In this document: one piece after another, positions 1 to 11,909 of the stretch
Layout: each line of letters starts with the position of its first letter
How positions within the stretch are numbered: the first letter of the stretch is position 1
NCBI GenBank assembly: GCA_026122225.1
Contig: JANEZZ010000404.1
Coordinates: 1,674,001 to 1,738,000 of the forward strand
Length of the DNA stretch: 64,000 bases
Origin: Heloderma charlesbogerti
Taxonomy: Eukaryota; Chordata; Lepidosauria; Squamata; Helodermatidae
Direction: 5' to 3'
Program-made: the position numbers and the translations under genes
The notes under the pieces: model-generated
Database searches by the model: none
Told to the model about the DNA's origin: nothing
The model's input: the letters and a program-made list of their open reading frames with translations, nothing else

Positions 1-2110
1 GTAGCAAGCAAGGGGGAATCAGTTCTGGAATGACCCCTTTAATTTGGCTATTCCTGAAGTCGACTTGAAGAGTGATGTTGGAGGATGCTTAAAGGTGTGT
101 TTGCACCCCGTGTAAAGCCGCACGTGTAGCTTAATTCCCCTTTCTGACTTAATTTCTTGACTTAATTCCCTTTTCTGCTGTCCCATCTCTTTTGACACCA
201 ATAAGCAGACAGATGTTATCTGCATTCTGAATTCTTAGAGGAGAAAGGGCTTTTTCTAGTTCCCAGCATAAATGATTGGGCAGAATTCCATCCAGAAGTT
301 AATTGGTTCAGTGGAATCCCCAAATCACTCAGGTCAGCATCTTTGTGTCTTTTGCTCGTTCACGTCCCAGGAGGCTGGCTGGTCTGGCTATCCTAAATGG
401 AAGTAACTCCTGTTCCCTGGGTGTACTAGGTAGTGTGCTTAGGGTCATATCTTCATTTGGGTTAAGGGACAAATGTGCCAGAGACAGTGTACATGACTGG
501 TGGAGGATGGGATTACTTGTCTTTATTTAAACACTTCTCTTGCCTTTCACCCCGGGAAGCCTGCAGTAACCTCTGTGGCTTCATCTCCTGTCTGTTACGT
601 GCAAGGAGCAAGCCCAGGAACCTCTCAGCTGAAGGGGATGCCATGCTCCGGCTGTATTTTTTTAAAAGGGCAAGTAGGCATTTAGAGACCAAGGTGCACA
701 CTCAACTTCATTTCGTGGGAATTAGTACCGCTTCACATCTTTGCACCCACCACCCTGTTGCAATCTGAGTCAGGCTTTATTTGGCCCCCTCTGGCTATGC
801 ATGTGTAGGGGTGAAGTGAGGTTCTAATCTACTTCCAATGCCTAGATGGCGGAAGCTATTCTAGATTACTCAGCTTGATGGAGGATGAGGCTGTGATCTT
901 ACGCATGTGGAGTTTTGCAAGTCCTCTCATGGGAATGCATTTCTGTCAAAGTGTATGTATATTAGCAGAAAAATCAATGAAGCAAAAGTAACTTGCACTG
1001 AGTAGAGCTCCATGTTGAACTGGGAGGGATGTGTTGCACATTGAACGCTACTCACCTGCTAATATTGGCATGCAGAAATACTGAAGGAGCCTATGTAGTC
1101 ATTCAGGTTGATTCTAATAATATGAAGGTAAGTATATCTGAGGCTTTCTTTACTCATCTAGGAAACACTTCTGGCTATGAGAACTGGTTGTACTCAAAAT
1201 ACCACCATCCATTCCTTTCGTTTTCTTCATCCTGCCCCCAATACCTTACAAACCTTATTACCAAGATACTTGGGTGAAAGTTGTTTGCTCTTTTTTGTTC
1301 ATTCAGAGATTAAGTTTGCAAATGGACTCATGGAGGCATTTTTGTCTCCTGTTTTTCCAGAACTGAATAAAATGTGATTATATTGGTTGCCCCAGGAAAA
1401 ATCAGATAGAAGCTGAATGCTGTTTTATAAATTTAAATACATTAAGGGATTTTGTAGCTCCAAAGGTAGAGAGTAACCTTCTTTCTGCTGACCCCCCCCC
1501 TTCCACGATACCCCACATGCTTAGTTTGGGGAACATTTTCAGCTACTTTAAAACAACAACACTAGTGAAATGGTTTTGCCTAACAAATTTGTCTTCCATT
1601 ATGCTTGAAGCTACCATTATCGTTCTACGTCTTAAAGCAAATGTGCTACTCAGCAAAATTATGATTCCTTGAAACTAGCAGTTCCTAATGGAATTTTAAA
1701 AGCAGTTTGCACAAACTGCCTTTCTCTGTTAGGAGCACAGTTCCTCCTAACCTCTCATCTAAATGTGTGAAATTGTTCCTGAGCTTTTGCTACTACAAAA
1801 CATATGCCTGGCTGTGGCTTGAGCTGCTGTTCTTAAATATAATATTTAGCATGCTCCTTGGTTGCTTTAAAAAAATTGCAGAATGAGGCAACGGAGGGCG
1901 GAGATGCATACTAAATACTCCTATATAATTACTACTTTTGGCTGCAGAGCTATAGAAATCTCTGGGGCAGCTTCTCAAACAGCGGCATTCCTATAGCTCA
2001 GCCGCTTCATAGAGTTGAGCTAGTTCACATAATGAAAGCTCTGCATTGGGTTCGGTCTCTGTGTTTATTTTGACCAGAATACCAGAGCTTTGAATACTGT
2101 GGAATTAGAA
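1..2110. other. Unique non-coding stretch
   Basis: No recognisable coding exon, RNA gene or repeat family was found here. Open frames are all under 100 codons, overlap on both strands and show no known motif. There is a C run near 1490. The stretch could be intronic or intergenic; the sequence does not decide. Confidence 0.4.
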
Positions 2111-2129
2111 AGTGGGCAGGTACAATCAA

Positions 2130-2215
2130 ACTTTTGATTTCATTTTATTTATAAAAATTCTGCCTTTCCCTTGGCCATAAAACGGTCTCAAGGTGGCGTA
2201 CAATTCTGGACACCA
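2130..2215 (-). repeat. L2-type LINE or SINE 3' tail
   Basis: A short block begins with a TTTATTTATAAA stretch and continues with words for 'gcctttccc', 'aaaacggtctcaaggtggc' and 'gtacaa'. Read on the minus strand this is the common reptilian L2-family tail (gccacc-ttgag, then aaaggcaggat and an A/T-rich end). No coding part is attached, so it is a short 3' remnant. The exact family is uncertain. Confidence 0.4.
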
Positions 2216-2594
2216 CCAGCCCTTCCACTCTCCCAGGTTCTCTGGCACATGCAGAGGACTTGGGAGAGAACTGGGACCCTCGCACTGCTTCTGTGCCTAC
2301 TCTGTACCTCATTGTGACATGAGAGAAACACTCCCTCTCACCCCTGCAAGTCTTCTCTGCTTGCCAGAGGACTTGGGGCATAGCAGGAGGTCTCATATTT
2401 TGCTTGGCTTTAGTGCGGGCAGAAAGTTCTCCAAATCTCAGCATTGCATAAGAAATCTCTCTTGAGTTCCTGGAGAATTCTGCAGGAGGTGATCCATCAG
2501 AGAGTCACTTGCCCTGGCAACCTGATGGGCAGTTTTGCAGAGGCCTGCTACTTAGCCACAAAGCATGCTGCAAATGGTGACTGCCCCAGTCTAT

Positions 2595-2598
<4 letters not shown>

Positions 2599-2640
<42 letters not shown>

Positions 2641-2651
2641 ATATATATATA
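2599..2651. repeat. (GT)n(AT)n microsatellite
   Basis: A run of about 17 GT units is followed by an AT-rich run (GTATATATATAT type). It is a simple compound dinucleotide repeat. Confidence 0.95.
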
Positions 2652-2867
2652 TGGAACAATCTTAGTTACCCTGGGAGGATGGTTAGGATAAAAATGTAGC
2701 TAAGACATCCTTGTGGAAAAGAGGGAGGTTGAGGGGAGGGAGGAAAATACTGAGACGTGCTTAATTTTCATAAAGGATGTGTAGGAGGGGATGTGATGTG
2801 GAGAACCTGAAAGGCAGCGACCCTTCCAAGGTCATTGAATGCAAGTGTTAAAAGCCCTCTGCCAACC

Positions 2868-2975
2868 GAGTGCCCCTGCAGTTATGTTGAACTACAGCTC
2901 CCATCATTCCTAGCTAGACTGCTAAGAGTTGTAGTTCAACACGTCTGGAGGGCTGCAAGTTGGGGAACGCTGGTG
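2868..2975. mobile_element. Palindromic MITE, TTGGGGAA family
   Basis: The two halves are inverted copies. The left half has 'gttgaactacagctcccatcat' split across it, and the right half has 'agagttgtagttcaac', 'ctggagggctgcaa' and 'gttggggaacgctgg'. The same foldback family occurs at 34105, 35424, 37736, 39432 and 58198. It has no coding capacity and is probably hAT-mobilised, because the 34105 copy has a perfect 8-bp target duplication. The left end is degraded in this copy. Confidence 0.55.
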
Positions 2976-3094
2976 TTGAGCATCTCCTCCTATCTCCCTC
3001 ATGGTCCAGCCAGCCATGTTGCTGTTTCTGAACGGACATGGCGATGCTTTGATTTTTGCATGCTCACAATCAAAAAGCATTGTACACGTATTCT

Positions 3095-3275
3095 GTTTTT
3101 CCCTCTTTAATTGACTTTTTTCTGGTGAGAAAAAAGACAGAAGAAGTGGTGGGAAAACACGGGATGGTTACAAAGTGATGACAGCGACATCTGAACCCCC
3201 TGTAAAATTCTGTGAATTGAGGCCATGTGGCTGCACAATAAAAGCCCTGTCTGGAAGCACCCTTTTTGTACCGTT
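3095..3275 (+). repeat. Dispersed ~180-bp repeat, copy 1 of 3
   Basis: The order of words (gagaaaa..acagaagaagtgg, gggaaaacacgggatgg, gatgacagcgacatctg, ccctgtaaaattctgtgaat, gaggcc, gcacaataaaagcc, tggaagcacc) recurs at 45050-45220 on the same strand and at 53395-53590 in reverse. It has no open frame of interest. It could be a MITE or a SINE; neither a promoter box nor a clear terminal inverted repeat is visible. Confidence 0.55.
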
Positions 3276-5378
3276 TCTTTTCTTGAGGTTCCTCGCTTTC
3301 ACTTGAACTTGCTTTTTTGGAGGTTTGCTGAAGTCTAGAAAGGTGACTCCTAGTGCTTTTCAATCATTGCTCTTCCAATGTAAGCTACAAATGGAATTGC
3401 AATTGACTTTCCACAGTGTGTGTGTGTGTGTGTGTAGTTTTTGTTCTTGGCACTTTTGTTGTGTACTTCTCACTGTTTTCCAGCCACACCAGTCAATGTG
3501 TCATAGCTGTGTGGGTGGGGGAAATACAGTTCACCAAGCAGCCATTATCTATCCTTTAAAAATTATTAAATAAGAGTGCATAAATTTGCACTAGAGCACT
3601 TGTCTAATTACTTTCATGACTTGTGAAAATATTTCGAAAAATGTTAAAGTGTTTTAGAGCAAACATAAAAATAAAACTTTAGATTTATTTTTAATTTATA
3701 TAATTTAAAGGAATTAGTACAGCATATAAAAATAAAATCAGATAATGAAATCCTAATGAAGGAGTGAATATCGAGCTCTTTGTTGAGAAATTAAGACTGG
3801 GATATGATGAAATGTTTATGACTTACAAGAAATGGTGTGTAACTAGATGAATTCAATGTAGAATGATTTAAGCTTTGAGGAATACTTTGTTGTAGAAGAA
3901 ATCTGCAGACTGGAAAACACAGGCACACACATTTTGCTAAAATAGTGGTAACCAGAAAGGTTTTTAAATCATTTTACAAATTAGCACTTTAATGCTCTTT
4001 TGTGCTATTTTTCAATATTTATTTTTAAGGCTAATCAAAAGACCAATTAAAAAAATTAACTAAGTGATAAAATGGCACCAACCAGTAAGGTACGTTAATA
4101 ATGCGGGTGTGTCAGTGGCAGATGGTTCACCTGCCTGATGTATCACTACACACACCAAAATCCTTTTTCAAAAAGATGGAAGAGGAACACTAAAGCAATC
4201 TACACCTGCAAAGACTGGAATACCCTTATCTTCTTTTTTTTTAAATGTAGGATTGTTTGAGGTTTGAAAAGGGAAGGAAGAACTTGGGGGGGGGGACATA
4301 GGAAGAAGACAATTTGATGTTGCCATGTAGATGCCCTGTGAAAAGTGTGAACAATGCATGGTAATTCTTTCCATGGTAAATGCCTGGTGTGGAAGCGTCC
4401 CAAGCTTGTGTAAAAAGTTGCTGAAGCAATCTTTCGGGAGCTCTTTCTGTATGAGTATAGCATGCACAAATATATTAACAGCAGTATGCATGCACACCAG
4501 TATTGATTTGTTTTTCAAATATTGTTTTGGCTTGGTATTTTCTATGATGAGCTTGGATTGTTTTAGTTGGATTTTTAAGAAGTTTAAAGATCCAGCTAAA
4601 AAAATGATAGGAAACCTAGAACTTGTAATAATTCCAAAGAATATGCAATTGATAGTGGAAGTCTGGAAAACCTCAATCCACAAGCATAGTAATGCTTTGC
4701 AAATACCAGCTCTCTAGAATTGCTTGCACTGTATAACAAAAGTAGACATTTGCCTGAAAATGAAGCTTCCAGAATAAATTTCAGCTCTTTCACCTCTCCC
4801 TCCACCCACCTGTTGAGTCGTGTGAAGAGAAACACAGATTTCACAACATAGAAAGCAAGAGTATTAACTATTTAATAATTTGGGGTTCCTCTCCTTAAAA
4901 AATCCATTGGGATAAGAAGATGGAAAAAGAGTAAAGCCAAATTATTTAAAAGCATAAAGAGCATTACTTTGGTAGGAATCCATTCTTTGTGCTGCTGGAA
5001 GCAGGGGCAAGACAGGGATGGGGAAATAAAAATAATAGACTGAGTATCTTTTAAAAATTAGATGTACTAGCAGCCAGTGAAGAAATTCCCTATGCGAAAA
5101 TGGCATGTAACTTGACTTGGAAATCTGAACTCCTTTCCTGCGTGAGACTTGCCAAGATGGCCCATTCCTCCCCACAGGTATGATGGAGAGAGCTGCCTAA
5201 ATTTCTGTCTTGCTGTGAATCCAGCAGAAGAAGATTTTGCACCTCCAGGTCCTGCCTTGTCCTGTGGGAGAGAGACTGGGGTGGGCAAAGTTGTACATGT
5301 TCTGTTGTGCATTCGAATCTTCTGCATATTGCCATCACGGTCATTACTGTGGGCCACTGCACACTAGGCAGTGTATTT
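3276..5378. other. AT-rich unique stretch
   Basis: No gene is seen. It contains a (GT)n microsatellite at about 3417-3436 and homopolymer runs near 4228 (T) and 4287 (G). The frames at 4168-4717 overlap on both strands and show no family motif. Confidence 0.4.
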
Positions 5379-5660
5379 AAAGCATTTTTTACCATATTCT
5401 TTAGCAAAAAATAAATAAATAAAGCAGCTGACAAAGATGAGAAATAAGACAGTCCCTTCCCTCCAGCTTACCATCTAAAAGTCATAACACAAAAGGAAAA
5501 GGGACTGGGAGGAAGAGAGGGGAAAAGGCAAAAGCACAACTAGGCACAAGTTCAGCAGGTAGTAATTCAGCAGGTCACAGAGCTGGATCTAAGCACGGCA
5601 GAAGGGCAGCTGCTGCTTCCTCTCCCTTCGGTGACCTCAGCAAGGACTGAGGGAATTGGG
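5379..5660. repeat. Dispersed repeat, pair with 57600-57905
   Basis: This block and the one at 57600-57905 share, in order, an AAATAAATAAA-type start, 'aagacagtccc', a 'cacaaaaggaaaa' word, 'gatgggaggaag/gatggggaggga' and 'gaggggaaaa.gc'. Such blocks are typical of degenerate L2-family 3' regions in reptiles. No coding part is preserved. Confidence 0.45.
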
Positions 5661-5754
5661 CTCTCTGCTGGAACTGTGCATTTTAAGTGTACACTTAGAA
5701 GTGTGAATGGGAGAAATACACATTTGCAAACAGTGCAACACGGAACTCCGCACA

Positions 5755-6467
5755 GTACCCCTAATGTGGCATGAACGGTGCGGAATAGTGCAGGACTGTT
5801 ATTTCTTGTGATCTGGAAGCTAGGCTTTTGTTTATGCCGCCTAAGATTGCATTGGATTTTTTAGTAGCTGCACTGCGCTGCGGGCTCAGGATCATTTTCA
5901 CGCACACTGCTGCCAAATGAGGTCTCCTCTGCCCCATCCTTGTGCTTGTGATTTGTGTGTGGGTGCCTAAAAGCAAGGCTTTACATTTGTCTGTTGAATT
6001 TCATCTTGTGGGTTTTGGCTCAGCATTCCAATCTGTCAACATCATTTTGGATATTGATTCTGCCTTCTATAGCATTATTTGCCCCTCCCAGCTTCGTGTC
6101 ATCTGCAGCTTTGATAAGCCACTTCTCTACTCTTTTTCCAATCCATTTTTTTTGGGAGCACAGGGCCCAGGACAGCCATGCAGTACCCCACTTGAGACCT
6201 CCGTCCAGGATGGTGCAGAGCCATTAATGAGCACTTGTTGACTACGGCTGTTCAGCTGTGGATCTACCTAATGGTAGTATCATTTAGTCCACATTTTACC
6301 TTCTTGTCAACAAAGATAACATGGGAGAATTTGTCAAATGATCTGCTGAAATCAAGATAAGTTATGTCCACAGCATTCCCATGATGTAGTAGTTCTATAT
6401 TAAAAAATATAAGAGGTTGGTCTGGCATGACTTACTTGTGATCCATGCTTTCTTTTCTAAATGCTCA
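5755..6467 (-). mobile_element. CR1 LINE, 3'-proximal segment (host of nested BovB)
   Basis: Read on the minus strand, this is the part of a CR1 reverse transcriptase around and after the catalytic motifs. The degraded frame includes words for 'gtgggg tactgcatggc' and the region coding for 'ADDTKL', seen as cttatcaaagctgcagatgac. It joins in register with 7382-8320 if the BovB insert at 6468-7374 is removed. The frame is heavily broken, so the copy is old. Confidence 0.7.
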
Positions 6468-7374
6468 TTGTTGTTCAGTCGTTCAGTCGTGTCCGACTCT
6501 TCGTGACCCCATGGACCATAGCACGCCAGGCCTTCCTGTCCTGCACTCTCTCCCAGAGTGTGCTCAAGTTCATATTCATTGCATCGGTGATGCTATCTAG
6601 CCATCTCATCTTCGTGACCCCATGGACCATAGCACGCCAGGCCTTCCTGTCCTGCGCTCTCTCCTGGAGTGTGCTCAAGTTCACATTCATTGCATCAGTG
6701 ATGCTATCTAGCCATCTCATCCTCTGTCGTCCCCTTCTCCTTTTGCCTTCAGGCTTTCCCAGCATCAGGGTCTTTTCCAGGGAGTTTTCTCTTTGCATTA
6801 GGTGGCCAAAATATTTGATCTTCAGCTTCAGTATCTGTCCTTCCAATGAGCAGTCAGGGTTGATTTCCTTTAGGATTGACGGATTTGACCTCCTTGCAGT
6901 CCAGGGGACTCGTAAGAGTCTTCTCCAGCACCACAGTTCGAAGGCATCAATTCTTCAGCGCTCAGCCTTCCTTATAGTCCAGCTCTCACAGCCATACATT
7001 ACTACTGGGAAAACCATAGCTTTGATTATGCGGACCTTTGTCGGTAAGGTGATGTCTCTGCTTCTTACTATGCTGTCTAGGTTTGCCATAGCTTTCCTCC
7101 CAAGGAGCAAGCGTCTTTTAATTTCATGGCTACAGTCACTGTCTGCGGTGATCTTGGAGCCCAAGAAAATAAAATCTGTCACAGCTTCCATTTCTTTCCC
7201 TTCTATATGCCAGGAAGTGATGGGGACAGATGCCATGGTCTTTGTTTTTGTAATGTTGAGTTTCAAACCAGCTTTTGCACTCTCCACTTTCACCCTCAAC
7301 AAGAGGCTCTTTAGATCCTGTTCGCTTTCTGCCATTAGGGTGGTATTGTCTGCGTATCTGAGGTTGTTGATAAT
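6468..7374 (-). mobile_element. BovB (RTE) LINE 3' end, 5'-truncated, nested in CR1
   Basis: The minus-strand frames at 7335-6955 and 6846-6475 encode the C-terminal part of an RTE/BovB polyprotein after the reverse transcriptase. Recognisable stretches are NITKTKTMASVPITSW, FLGSKITADSDCSHEIKRR, AMVFPVVMYGCESWT and, near the end, AWRAMVHGVTKSRT. The element is flanked by the 7-bp repeat ATGCTCA (6461-6467 and 7375-7381), a target-site duplication inside the CR1. It is 5'-truncated, as most LINE copies are. A 111-bp segment near its 3' end is duplicated in tandem and in frame (starts at 6500 and 6611), so the MRWLDSITDAMN block appears twice. It is dead as an element. Confidence 0.9.
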
Positions 7375-7381
7375 ATGCTCA

Positions 7382-8320
7382 CAGACGATTTAATAATCTG
7401 TTCTAGAATTTTTCTCAGTTTTCCAGATATCAGGCTGGTTGGTCTATAGTTGCTTGGATCCAGCTTTTTCCCTTTTTGATGATGGGGCAGTATTGCCCAT
7501 CTAGTCTTCCAGCACATCACCCATTCTCCAAGGATTCTCAGCCAGTAGCTCTGAGTGACCATTGCAAACTTCTTCAGTATCTTGGGATTCATTCATTTGA
7601 AATAGCTAGGCAATCTGAATCTTCCTTAAGGAAGGGAGGTTTGGAGGATGGCAACAAGGACCTTTTCAGTGGTGGCCCCACTGAATAATAATAAACAAAA
7701 GGAGTTTTCCCCAACCATTCAAATGCGCAGTAGAAAAACTCAAACCTTCCACGAACAACACATTCATGATACAGTAAAAGCTGGGTTTCTTTATTTTGTT
7801 GGATTAAGATCTACAAGATTTTGTAGGAGAATGCATATATCCTCCCTGAGTTATCAATTTCTTCTCCCCCTCCTCCCCCCTTACCCTGGGTTGCAAGTCT
7901 CTCCTTATATCATGTGTTCTACTTGTGGGGAGAAGACTGATGCATGACATGAGTTGAATAGTTCTGCCTCCTCTCTGTCACCTAACGCTTCTCCATCTTC
8001 CCTTAGCAGTTGACCTGTCCCTTTTTGTTCTTCTTGCTCTGAATATAGAGCCAAAGAAGCCCTTTTTGTTGTTTTTAGCATCTGCTGCAAACCTTGGCTC
8101 ATTCTGGGTTTTCGGCATACTGACACCATCCTTACAGCTTTGGGCAACTCCATTGTCCCCCTCCTGAATTTTATGCCGCTCCTTCCATGACCTTTTAAAG
8201 TCTTGCGGCTCATCAGAGACCTCCCTGTGCAGCTAACCTGGCTTCTTGAGATGTCTCCCATTTTTTCCTTCTCATGGGAACAGTTTCCAATTGTGCCTGT
8301 GGTATTTCATTTTTCGGAAT
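7382..8320 (-). mobile_element. CR1 LINE, internal segment
   Basis: This continues the CR1 of 5755-6467 towards its 5' side. The minus-strand frame at 7592-7335 holds a reverse-transcriptase block (KKLDPSNYRPTSLIS, compare the usual NYRPISL motif). Around 7640-7700 there is a small extra block resembling an L2 tail ('ggaggatggcaacaa..ccttttcagtggtggcccc'). The rest, to about 8320, is the broken region between endonuclease and reverse transcriptase. Confidence 0.65.
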
Positions 8321-8838
8321 CTCCCATCCTGGTCTTGAGTATTGTGTCCAGTTCTGGGCACCACACTTTAAGAAGGATGCAGACAAGCTGGAGAGGGTTC
8401 AGAGGAGGGCAACAAAGATGATCAGGGGACTGAAAACAAAGCCCTATGAGGAGAGACTGAAAGAACTGGCCATGTTCAGCCTTGAGAAGAGAAGACTGAG
8501 GGGGAGACATGATAGCACTCTTCAAGTACTTGAAAGGTTGTCCCAGAGAGGAAGGCCAGGATCTCTTCTTGATCATCCCAGAATGCAGGACACGGAATAA
8601 TGGGCTCTAGTGACAGGAAGCCAGATTCTGGCTGAACATCAGAACAACTTTCTGACTGTTAGAGCAATACGACAATGGAACCGATTCCCTAGGGAGTTGT
8701 GGGCTCTCCCACACTGGAGGCATTCAAGATGAGGCTGGACAGCCACCTGTCAGGGATGCTCTGACTTGGACTCCTGCATTGAGCAGGGGGTTGGACTCAA
8801 TGGTCTTGCAGGCCCCTTCTAACCGTACTATTCTATGA
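8320..8838 (+). mobile_element. CR1 LINE 3' end, plus strand, nested
   Basis: The plus frame at 8274-8600 reads through the CR1 C-terminal reverse-transcriptase region ([43 protein letters not shown]). After it come the CR1 3' untranslated words (caggaagccagattctggct, catcagaacaactt, gggttggactcaa) and a short tail 'attctatgatcc', the standard CR1 end. It lies inside the older minus-strand CR1, which resumes at about 8840. CR1 normally makes no clear target duplication, and none is seen. Confidence 0.88.
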
Positions 8839-9060
8839 TCCCTCATGAACATTTTTCTCCCTCAGAATTCCTAGCCATGGCATCCTACCCAACTTTTCTC
8901 TGAGCTCTTTGAAACTGGCTTTCTTGAAGCTCAGGGTAGACATCCAACTATGCTCGGTTTTCACATCCTTTGCTATCACAAAGTCTCTGCACCCCCAGGA
9001 AGAATCTCCCATTGTATTGGACAGGGAAGAGCATCTGGTTTAATCACTTGCACCTTAAAA
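8839..9060 (-). mobile_element. CR1 LINE, 5'-side remnant of the split element
   Basis: The words 'ctctgagctctttgaaactggctttcttgaagct' (in two parts) and 'caaagtctctgcacccccaggaa' belong to the region upstream of the CR1 reverse transcriptase on the minus strand. It is the outer piece of the element interrupted by the nested plus-strand CR1. The 5' limit is uncertain. Confidence 0.55.
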
Positions 9061-10510
9061 AGTCTCTTTTGAGGCTTCGGTGTAATTTCCAATTGCATTA
9101 AGGGAGCTGTCCACGTGCATTAAGAGGAAAATAGACTCATTGACATGTAGTGTCGTTCGGAGTTCTCAAGTAACGGCAAAACTATAAATGCTTTTAGACA
9201 AAGACGCCCTGTCAAAACAGGGTATGTTTGCATCTCCGGCTTGAAAGGGATTTTTTATCTGCTCACTACAGCTAGCTTACCCTGTAGTCAAATTAAGACA
9301 ATGCTGCTGCATTGTAGCAGTAAATGTAGCATTAATTAGTCTTTTGATTGCCTTTATCTTAAATTCAAGAGATGTAAAATATCACAGTTCTTTAAAAAAA
9401 TGCATGGGCAATTAATTTGAAATTGTATGCAACCTCCACTTGTAGACGATGGGGATGATCAAAACCTATGATTATATCTACTGCTTTTGCCCTGCCCCCT
9501 GAATGGAAGTTCAAAAACTAATGAAGGTGCTCAGTCTTCTGCTCTCTGCCACCCAGCCCACCCTGGGTGTTCATTTTCTCTCTCCTTCCCTTCCTAGGAT
9601 GAAAGGGAGAAGCCTGATTCTGCTGGGTTTCCAACAAAGAGGTGCTGGGCACAAGATGGCTATCTATGCACACTTCTAGGAAAAAGTCTAAAAAGAGCCA
9701 GTCCTCAAGGGAGAAGCTGAAACTTTCCTTTCCCTTGCAAGATTCAGCGAGGGCAAGAAAAAGTTCCTAAGGCCTGGCAGAATCTTAACCTCTTGGCTTG
9801 GAATGTGATGAACTGGAGCAATGTAGACGGGAGCCAGTGTAGAGTGCACGTATACTTTTAGTCTACATCTCAGGTTCAGCCTTCATGCCACAGTCTCCTC
9901 TAGCACTCCAGCCTGGATAAATCTGCCGTTCATCCCCCCTTCATCTGCATTTTTGGCTCTGGTCCATTGCTAAAGGTGCCAGGTAAGTAAGTCACTTGCT
10001 ATTGTATATAGGTATCAAGAGCCCAAAATGTATTGCTATATAGATTATATGATGCTTTTCTACCATGTGTAGAGTTATCAACTCCAGTGAAGAAACGATT
10101 TTAAACCAATGTTGCCTAGACAAAGAACATTATGAAGGGCTTTTTTGCAGAGGCTTTTTGGAGTAATCCTTGCAGAATGCCCATCCATCAAGGCTGCCTT
10201 TGCTGTGAGAGGCAGTTAAAATACTGGCTTCTAAAATGCTCATTCAGTTAACCCAGAAACTGATCATCTATAGAACATTGTGATTCCATTTAATCGGAAA
10301 TTGGTTTTGAGAATGGCGTAGCATCCTACTCTGGCCACAAAGCCTAGACTCATCTGTACTGAAAATGAGGAACTTATTTAATTTTCTAAGTTCTTATAGT
10401 CAGAGCCTTTCAAAAGACACAGAAAAAGGGCTGGGGGAGGAATATTACAACTGTGAAAGCAGGGTGTGAAAACTATAAAACCCAGCATCAAAATGGGGTT
10501 CATTTGCTCT
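9061..10510. other. Unique non-coding stretch
   Basis: No coding region, RNA gene or familiar repeat was recognised. The part at about 9280-9430 is AT-rich and contains several TAAT/ATTA words, as conserved enhancers often do, but this alone is weak evidence. Confidence 0.35.
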
Positions 10511-10517
10511 TTGTTGT

Positions 10518-10979
10518 TCAGTCGTTAAGTTGTGTCCGACTCTTCGTGACCCCATGGACCATAGCACGCCAGGCCTTCCTGTCATGCGCTCTCTCTCGGA
10601 GTGTGCTCAAGTTCATATTCATTGCATCGGTGATGCTATCTAGCCATCTCATCCTCTGCCGTCCCCTTCTCCTTTTGCCTTCAATCCTTCCCAGCATCAG
10701 GGTCTTTTCCAGTGACTTTTCTCTTCGCATTTGGTGGCCAAAATATTTGAGCTTCAGCTTCAGTATCTGTCCTTCCACTGAGCAGTCAGGGTTGATTTCC
10801 TTTAGGACTGACTGATTTGACCTCCTTGCAGTCCAGGGGACTTGTAAGAGTCTTCTCCAGCACCACAGTTTGAAAGCATCAATTCTTCGGCACTCAGCCT
10901 TCCTTATAGTCCAGCTCTCACAGCCATACGTTACTACTGGGAAAACCATAGCTTTGATTATGCGGACCTTTGTCGGCAA
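10518..10979 (-). pseudogene. BovB C-terminal region
   Basis: The 153-codon frame contains TKVRIIKAMVFPVVTYGCES, RRIDAFKLWCWRRLLQVPWT, RSNQSVLKEINPDCSVEGQI, LKYFGHQMRR and AWRAMVHGVTKSRTQLND, the usual C-terminus of BovB proteins. It is shifted by one frame from the reverse-transcriptase piece, overlapping it at 10958-10979. Compared with the copy at 6468-7374, the MRWLDSITDAMN block is present once only, which shows that the other copy has the duplication. Confidence 0.88.
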
Positions 10980-11909
10980 GGTGATTCTCTGCTTCTTACT
11001 ATGCTGTCTAGGTGTGCCATAGCTTTCCTCCCAAGGAGCAAGCGTCTTTTAATTTCATGGCTACAGTCACCGTCTGCGGTGATCTTGGAGCCCAAGAAAG
11101 TAAAATCTGTCACTGCTTTCATTTCTTCCCCTTCCTTATGCCAGGAAGTGATGGGGCCAGATGCCATGATCTTAGTTTTTGTAATGTTGAGTTTCAAACC
11201 AGCTTTTGCACTCTCCACTTTCACCCTCAACAAGAGGCTCTTTAGATCCTCTTTGCTTTCTGCCATTAGGGTGGTATCGTCTGCGTATCTGAGGTTGTTG
11301 ATAATTCTCCCGGCAATCTTAATTCCGACCTGTGGTTCATCCAACCCAGCATTTCTCATGATGTACTCTGCATGTAAGTTAAATAAGCAGGGCGACAATA
11401 TGCAGCCTTGTCGTACGCCTTTCCCAATTTTGAACCAATCAGTTTGTTCCATGTCTGGTCCTTACTGTTGCTTCTTGACCTTCACCCAGGTTTCTCAGGA
11501 GACAGGTAAGGTGGTCTGGTACTCAAATCTCTTTCAGAATTTGCCACAGTTGGTTGTGATCCACACAATCAAAGGCTTTAGCGTAGTCAATGAAGCAGAA
11601 ATAGACGTTTTTCTGGAATTCTCTTGCTTTCTCCATGATGCAGCGAATGTTGGCGATTTGATCTCTAGTTCTTCTGCCTCTTCGGAACCCAGCTTGGACC
11701 TCCGGTAGTCCTCGGTTCACGTACTGCTGAAGCCTAGCTTGTAGGATTTTGAGTATAACCATGCTGGCATGTGAAATGAGCGCAATTGTATGGTAGTTTG
11801 AACACTCTTTGGCGTTGCCCTTCTTTGGAATTGGAATGTAAACTGACCTTTTCCAGTCTTGTGGCCACTGTTGAGTGTTCCAGATGTGTTGGCATATTGA
11901 GTGCAGCAC
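10958..11909 (-). pseudogene. BovB reverse transcriptase
   Basis: The frame at 11909-11523 has IPKKGNAKECSNYHTIALIS and the motif-A block FIDYAKAFDCVDH with the first catalytic Asp. The frame at 11452-10958 has motif B (GVRQGCILSPCLFNL) and motif C (NLRYADDTTLMAES, with the YADD box). Motifs A, B and C are therefore all preserved at sequence level but lie in two frames, separated at about 11452-11523. After the catalytic core come KLNITKTKIMASGPITSW and FLGSKITADGDCSHEIKRR. The protein would copy the element RNA at the nicked target. Confidence 0.9.

Noticed and set aside
4168..4717. 171-codon minus and 128-codon plus frames
   Set aside because: Overlap each other in AT-rich unique DNA and show no motif; likely chance.
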